Of a DNA stretch of 9,410 nucleotides, positions 6,567 to 9,410 are shown one piece after another. This stretch comes from Bacteroidales bacterium (GTDB lineage Bacteria; Bacteroidota; Bacteroidia; Bacteroidales; UBA3824). Under the pieces are notes generated by a model. That model saw nothing but the letters and a program-made list of their open reading frames with translations, was not told the DNA's origin and searched no databases. The position numbers were made by a program, and so were the translations under genes. Position 1 is the first letter of the stretch. Each line of letters begins with the position of its first letter. Location: contig JAGCNK010000167.1 in assembly GCA_017645985.1 (NCBI GenBank), forward strand, positions 1 to 9,410, given 5' to 3'.

Positions 6567-6947
6567 ATGGAAAACATTCATATTTCAGGATCGCACGACG
6601 GCTATTTTGTTCCGACTGTGGATTTCAACTATCAGAATGGCGTATGCGAGATTTCCGGCGAATCGTTTCTTGAAGAGACGAACGTATTTTATGCACCCCT
6701 GATCAACTGGATAAGGGAGTACACTCAGACCGGTCTTCCGCTTACATTCAATTGCAAGTTGACATATTTCAACACGAGCTCCACAAAAAGCCTGCTCGAC
6801 ATCTTTAAGATTATAAAGAAATATGACTCTGAGGGCGGAAAGGTTACTGTCAACTGGTATTACGACAACGAAGACCTCGACCTTGAAGAGGCTATTCAGG
6901 ACTATATCTCCGATACCGGCTTGAAGATTAATATGAAGACCTTCTAA
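6567..6947 (+). CDS. DUF1987 / SiaC-family regulatory phosphoprotein
   Basis: The 126-residue length and sequence fit DUF1987 (PF09345), now known as the SiaC family. Recognisable elements are VPTVDF near the start, C-E-I-S-G-E-S-F-x-E-E (27-37), FYAPLINWIREY (41-52), the conserved core LTYFNTSSTKSLLDIF (65-80), and VNWYYDNEDLDLEEAIQDY (95-113). In Pseudomonas, SiaC is phosphorylated on Thr68 by the kinase SiaB and dephosphorylated by the PP2C phosphatase SiaA; unphosphorylated SiaC activates the diguanylate cyclase SiaD. The NTSS stretch here (T70, S71, S72) is the likely phosphosite region. The adjacent SpoIIE phosphatase gene supports a phosphatase-substrate pair. The downstream target in this organism is unknown. 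There is no signal peptide, so it is cytoplasmic, on the same side as the phosphatase domain. Confidence 0.85.
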   Translation: MENIHISGSHDGYFVPTVDFNYQNGVCEISGESFLEETNVFYAPLINWIREYTQTGLPLTFNCKLTYFNTSSTKSLLDIFKIIKKYDSEGGKVTVNWYYDNEDLDLEEAIQDYISDTGLKINMKTF

Positions 6948-6973
6948 TTCCGAAGGGCTCTATCAAAAATATT

Positions 6974-7023
6974 GCACGGCAGCGGGTTTGGCTTTCAGCC
7001 TTACCCGTTGCCGTGTCTTTTTT
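6974..7023 (+). terminator. Strong intrinsic terminator after the DUF1987 gene, between convergent genes
   Basis: CACGGCAGCGGGT (6975-6987) pairs with ACCCGTTGCCGTG (7003-7015) as a 13-base stem with one G-U pair, followed by TCTTTTTT. The apical part can form a second small helix, GGCT/AGCC, around TTC (6990-7000). On the opposite strand the hairpin is followed by AATATTTTTG, so it may also serve the leuA transcript, less strongly. Confidence 0.88.
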
Positions 7024-7046
7024 ATGTATGTTTTCGTGTATGGGTG

Positions 7047-8552
7047 CTAGTGCGATACAAACTTGTTGATGCAGTCAAGGTAAGCCTCCACAGTGGCCAC
7101 CACCACGTCGGTGTTGGCGCTGAATCCGTAATATAGCCTGCCTTCGTTCTCCACCTGGATATGCACCTTGCAGATGTCGTCGCTGCCCTTGTTGATGCTT
7201 TGTATGGTGAGCTCCTTCATCTGCATCTGCCTGTTCGAAAGTATTTTCTTTATGGCGTTGATGGCGGCGTCTACCGGGCCGTTGCCTGTGGCGCACGCCT
7301 CAAACTTTTCGCCGGCGATGTTGAGTCCTATGCTCGCCACCGGCTTGATGCCGTAGCCTGATGTGAACTGAAGGAATTCGATTTTGATATGGTGGTTGTG
7401 CTTGCGGTCTATGCCGGCGAGTATCATAAGGTCGTCGTTGTTGATCTCCTTTTTCTTGTCGGCAAGCTGAAGAAACTTCTGATAGATGTTGTCGAGCTGC
7501 TCGTTTTCGTATTTGAGTCCGAGCGACGAAAAACGGTGTTTCAATGCCGCCCTGCCGCTGCGGGCTGTCAGCACTATTGAGTTGTCGTCGATTCCCACGT
7601 CGTTGGGGTCGATAATCTCGTATGTGCTCTTGTCTTTCAACATTCCGTCCTGGTGTATTCCCGACGAATGTGCAAAGGCGTTGCGTCCCACAATAGCCTT
7701 GTTGGGCTGCACGGGCATGTTCATCAGGCTCGACACCATACGGCTGGTGGGATATATTTTCTGCGTGTTGATGTTGGTCTGCAATCCGAGGTAGGGGTGG
7801 CACTTGAGAATCATAGCTATCTCTTCCAAAGCCGTGTTTCCAGCCCGCTCGCCAATGCCGTTGATGGTTACCTCCACCTGGCGCACACCGTTGAGAATAG
7901 CCTCCATAGTGTTGGCAGTGGCCATTCCGAGGTCGTCGTGACAGTGGCACGATACCACCACTTTGTCTATTCCCTTGACATTCTCAAACAGGTACTTGAT
8001 TTTTTCGCCGAACTGCTGAGGCAGACAGTAGCCGTTGGTGTCGGGAATGTTCACCACCGTGGCACCCGCCTTGATGGCAGCCTCTATCACACGGGCAAGA
8101 TACTCGTTGTCGGTGCGTCCGGCATCCTCGGCGTAAAACTCCACGTCCTCCACATACCTCTTGGCATATTTCACCGCACGCACGGCGGTTTCCAAAATCT
8201 CCTCGCGGTTTGAGTTGAACTTGTATTTGATATGTATGTCGGATGTGCCGATGCCGGTGTGTATACGCTTGTGCTTGGCGTATTTGAGGGCTTCGGCGGC
8301 TATGTTGATGTCCTTTTCCACAGCCCGGGTGAGGGCGCAGATTATGGGCCAGGTCACCGATTTTGAGATTTCCACCACTGAGTTGAAGTCGCCGGGACTT
8401 GACACTGGGAATCCCGCCTCTATGATGTCGACGCCGAGCTGTTCGAGCTGCTGTGCCACCTGGATTTTCTCCACGGTGTTGAGCTGGCAGCCGGGCACTT
8501 GTTCTCCGTCGCGCAGGGTGGTGTCGAGAATGTATATCTTGTTGTTTTCCAT
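7047..8552 (-). CDS. leuA: 2-isopropylmalate synthase
   Basis: LeuA condenses acetyl-CoA with 2-ketoisovalerate, the first committed step of leucine synthesis. The 501-residue protein has an HMGL-like TIM barrel starting LDTTLRDGEQVPG (9-21; D15 is a metal ligand, R14 catalytic). It continues with IIEAGFPVSSPGD (43-55), HCHDDLGMATAN (203-214; H203 and H205 are metal ligands) and INGIGERAGN (230-239). The linker subdomain has AHSSGIHQDG (294-303). The C-terminal leucine-sensing domain (about 375-500) includes ATGNGPVDAAINAI (421-434). The full regulatory domain and the barrel motifs favour LeuA over homocitrate synthase; citramalate synthase is the main alternative. It starts 11 bases after the rsmE stop, with no room for a leader-peptide attenuator, so it is probably co-transcribed. 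leuB, leuC and leuD are not in the window. Confidence 0.94.
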   Translation of the reverse strand: MENNKIYILDTTLRDGEQVPGCQLNTVEKIQVAQQLEQLGVDIIEAGFPVSSPGDFNSVVEISKSVTWPIICALTRAVEKDINIAAEALKYAKHKRIHTGIGTSDIHIKYKFNSNREEILETAVRAVKYAKRYVEDVEFYAEDAGRTDNEYLARVIEAAIKAGATVVNIPDTNGYCLPQQFGEKIKYLFENVKGIDKVVVSCHCHDDLGMATANTMEAILNGVRQVEVTINGIGERAGNTALEEIAMILKCHPYLGLQTNINTQKIYPTSRMVSSLMNMPVQPNKAIVGRNAFAHSSGIHQDGMLKDKSTYEIIDPNDVGIDDNSIVLTARSGRAALKHRFSSLGLKYENEQLDNIYQKFLQLADKKKEINNDDLMILAGIDRKHNHHIKIEFLQFTSGYGIKPVASIGLNIAGEKFEACATGNGPVDAAINAIKKILSNRQMQMKELTIQSINKGSDDICKVHIQVENEGRLYYGFSANTDVVVATVEAYLDCINKFVSH

Positions 8553-8563
8553 AATTCGGATGT

Positions 8564-9289
8564 TTAGTTGTTGATAGCCGCCAAAAATGATGCCACAGCC
8601 ACTCCGGCGGTTTCGGTGCGGAGGCGTGTGATGCCCAACGACACCGGCTTGAAGCCTGAGCCGAGGGCAAGTGCTATCTCATCTTCTGAAAAATCGCCCT
8701 CAGGACCTATCAGCGTGATAGTGCGTGAGCTTGGTGCGGCGGTTTTGGCAAAAAACACCTTTTCGCCCTCCTCGCAGTGGGCTATCATCTTAATATCCTC
8801 GTCGGCAGCCTTTATCACGTCGGCAAACGGTGTCAGCGGTGCAATTTTGGGTAAAACGGCGTTGCCGCTCTGCTTGAATGCCGAGAGTATTATTTTTTCC
8901 AAACGGTCGGTTTTCAACACCTTGCGTTCGCTGTGGCGGCATAGGAGAGGGGTGATGAGGTCTACTCCGAATTCCACCGCCTTTTCTACAAACCATTCAA
9001 AACGGTCGGTGTTCTTGGTCGGCGCAATGGCTATGTGATTGTAATACCGGCGGATAGGAATGTCGGTAAATTGCTCTGTAAGCTTGGCTGCGCAATTGTT
9101 TTTGGTGCAAACGGTCAACAATGCGGAATAAATGCCGCCCACGCCGTCTGCCACCGCTATCTCGCATCCTTCGGTAAGACGTAGCACACGGCAGCAATGG
9201 GCAGACTCCTCGTCGTTGAGGTAAATAGTGCCACCTATTCCGGCTGTGGCTGCGTCGGGTGAGTAAAATATATGCAGGTTTTCTTTCAT
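8564..9289 (-). CDS. rsmE: 16S rRNA (uracil(1498)-N(3))-methyltransferase RsmE
   Basis: RsmE methylates N3 of U1498 in 16S rRNA within the 30S subunit, using SAM. The 241-residue length is typical. The N-terminal PUA-like part has the H-x-x-x-V-L-R motif (31-37). The SPOUT domain shows K-x-x-x-x-x-x-x-x-E-K-x-x-E-x-G (VEKAVEFGVD, 101-110), S-E-R (120-122) and QSGNAVLPKI (140-149). The knot forming the SAM site is LIGPEGDFSEDEI (193-205) and SLGITRLRTETAGV (217-230). All family motifs are intact. Its ATG lies 3 bases after the stop of the upstream truncated gene, and leuA follows by 11 bases, giving a compact operon with its promoter outside the window. Confidence 0.95.
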   Translation of the reverse strand: MKENLHIFYSPDAATAGIGGTIYLNDEESAHCCRVLRLTEGCEIAVADGVGGIYSALLTVCTKNNCAAKLTEQFTDIPIRRYYNHIAIAPTKNTDRFEWFVEKAVEFGVDLITPLLCRHSERKVLKTDRLEKIILSAFKQSGNAVLPKIAPLTPFADVIKAADEDIKMIAHCEEGEKVFFAKTAAPSSRTITLIGPEGDFSEDEIALALGSGFKPVSLGITRLRTETAGVAVASFLAAINN

Positions 9290-9292
9290 TTT

Positions 9293-9410
9293 CTAATCAT
9301 CGATAAAGTCCTGTTCTTCTTCAAAATCATTGTCGTCAGCAGGCTGCTGCTCGGGTTGCGGTTCGGGTTGCGGTTCGGGTTGCGGTTCGGGCTGCGGTTC
9401 GGGCTGCGGC
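9293..9410 (-). CDS. C-terminal end of an unidentified protein with PQPE repeats and an acidic tail, 5' truncated
   Basis: A frame runs in from the right edge on the minus strand and stops at TAG (plus 9293-9295), giving 38 full codons. They encode five PQP(E) units in a row, then QQPADDND and a strongly acidic end, FEEEQDFIDD. I do not recognise the gene. Pro-Gln-Pro-Glu runs are usually flexible extended linkers, and the low-complexity end suggests a non-catalytic tail on a larger protein. The 3-base gap to rsmE shows it heads the visible rsmE-leuA operon. Confidence 0.7.
   Translation of the reverse strand, partial: PQPEPQPEPQPEPQPEPQPEQQPADDNDFEEEQDFIDD
9353..9409 (-). repeat. 12-bp tandem repeat encoding PQPE
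   Basis: On the minus strand, the unit CCGCARCCCGAA (R is A or G) repeats about 4.75 times up to the window edge. The two copies nearest the edge have CAG and the next three have CAA for Gln, so the array splits into two sub-blocks. The unit length is a multiple of three, so copy-number change would alter the length of the protein linker without shifting the frame. Confidence 0.88.

Noticed and set aside
7300..7950. A 216-codon minus-strand frame within leuA
   Set aside because: It is a shifted frame of leuA with an R/H/Q-rich low-complexity product; leuA itself is intact through the region.
7984..8670. A 228-codon minus-strand frame across the rsmE-leuA junction
   Set aside because: Both real genes are complete in other frames here, and the product is R/H/P-rich with no motif.
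9353..9410. The 12-bp array as a CRISPR or intergenic repeat
   Set aside because: The units are contiguous without spacers and stay open in one coding frame that ends in an acidic tail, so it is a coding tandem repeat.

Overview
The window looks like chromosomal DNA from a Bacteroidota, most likely order Bacteroidales. The evidence is the promoter type (-33 TTTG with -7 TAnnTTTG, seen upstream of several genes), AT-rich start regions without Shine-Dalgarno sequences, the recN-smpB and leuA protein types, a periplasmic-TPR/membrane/SpoIIE phosphatase, and a DUF4835-like tail before recN. The family cannot be fixed from this sequence. I see no tRNA, rRNA, CRISPR array, insertion sequence or other mobile element. 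Most of the window is ordinary core genome.

Layout. Left block, plus strand: the C-terminal end of a probable DUF4835-family protein (2-205), then recN (DNA repair) and smpB (trans-translation) as a tight pair with its own promoter, ending at a bidirectional hairpin terminator (2398-2429). Second block, minus strand: a class I SAM-dependent methyltransferase (2449-3678) converges on smpB. Upstream of it lies an acyl-ACP thioesterase (3776-4510). A short AT-rich intergenic stretch between these two carries a weak terminator candidate and a promoter candidate.

Third block, plus strand: transcription diverges from 4511-4665. A 580-residue membrane protein has a signal peptide, a TPR-like helical region, a coiled coil, one membrane helix and a cytoplasmic PP2C/SpoIIE phosphatase. 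It is followed by a 126-residue DUF1987/SiaC-family protein with its own near-consensus promoter and a strong terminator (6974-7023). Together these two resemble the phosphatase and substrate halves of the SiaA/SiaC partner-switch system of Pseudomonas, but no SiaB-like kinase or SiaD-like diguanylate cyclase is in the window. This is the most interesting part.

Fourth block, minus strand: an operon read from the right edge. It starts with a truncated gene whose C-terminus is a PQPE tandem repeat plus an acidic tail. Then come rsmE (16S rRNA m3U1498 methyltransferase) and leuA (2-isopropylmalate synthase), with 3-base and 11-base gaps. It ends by converging on the DUF1987 gene.
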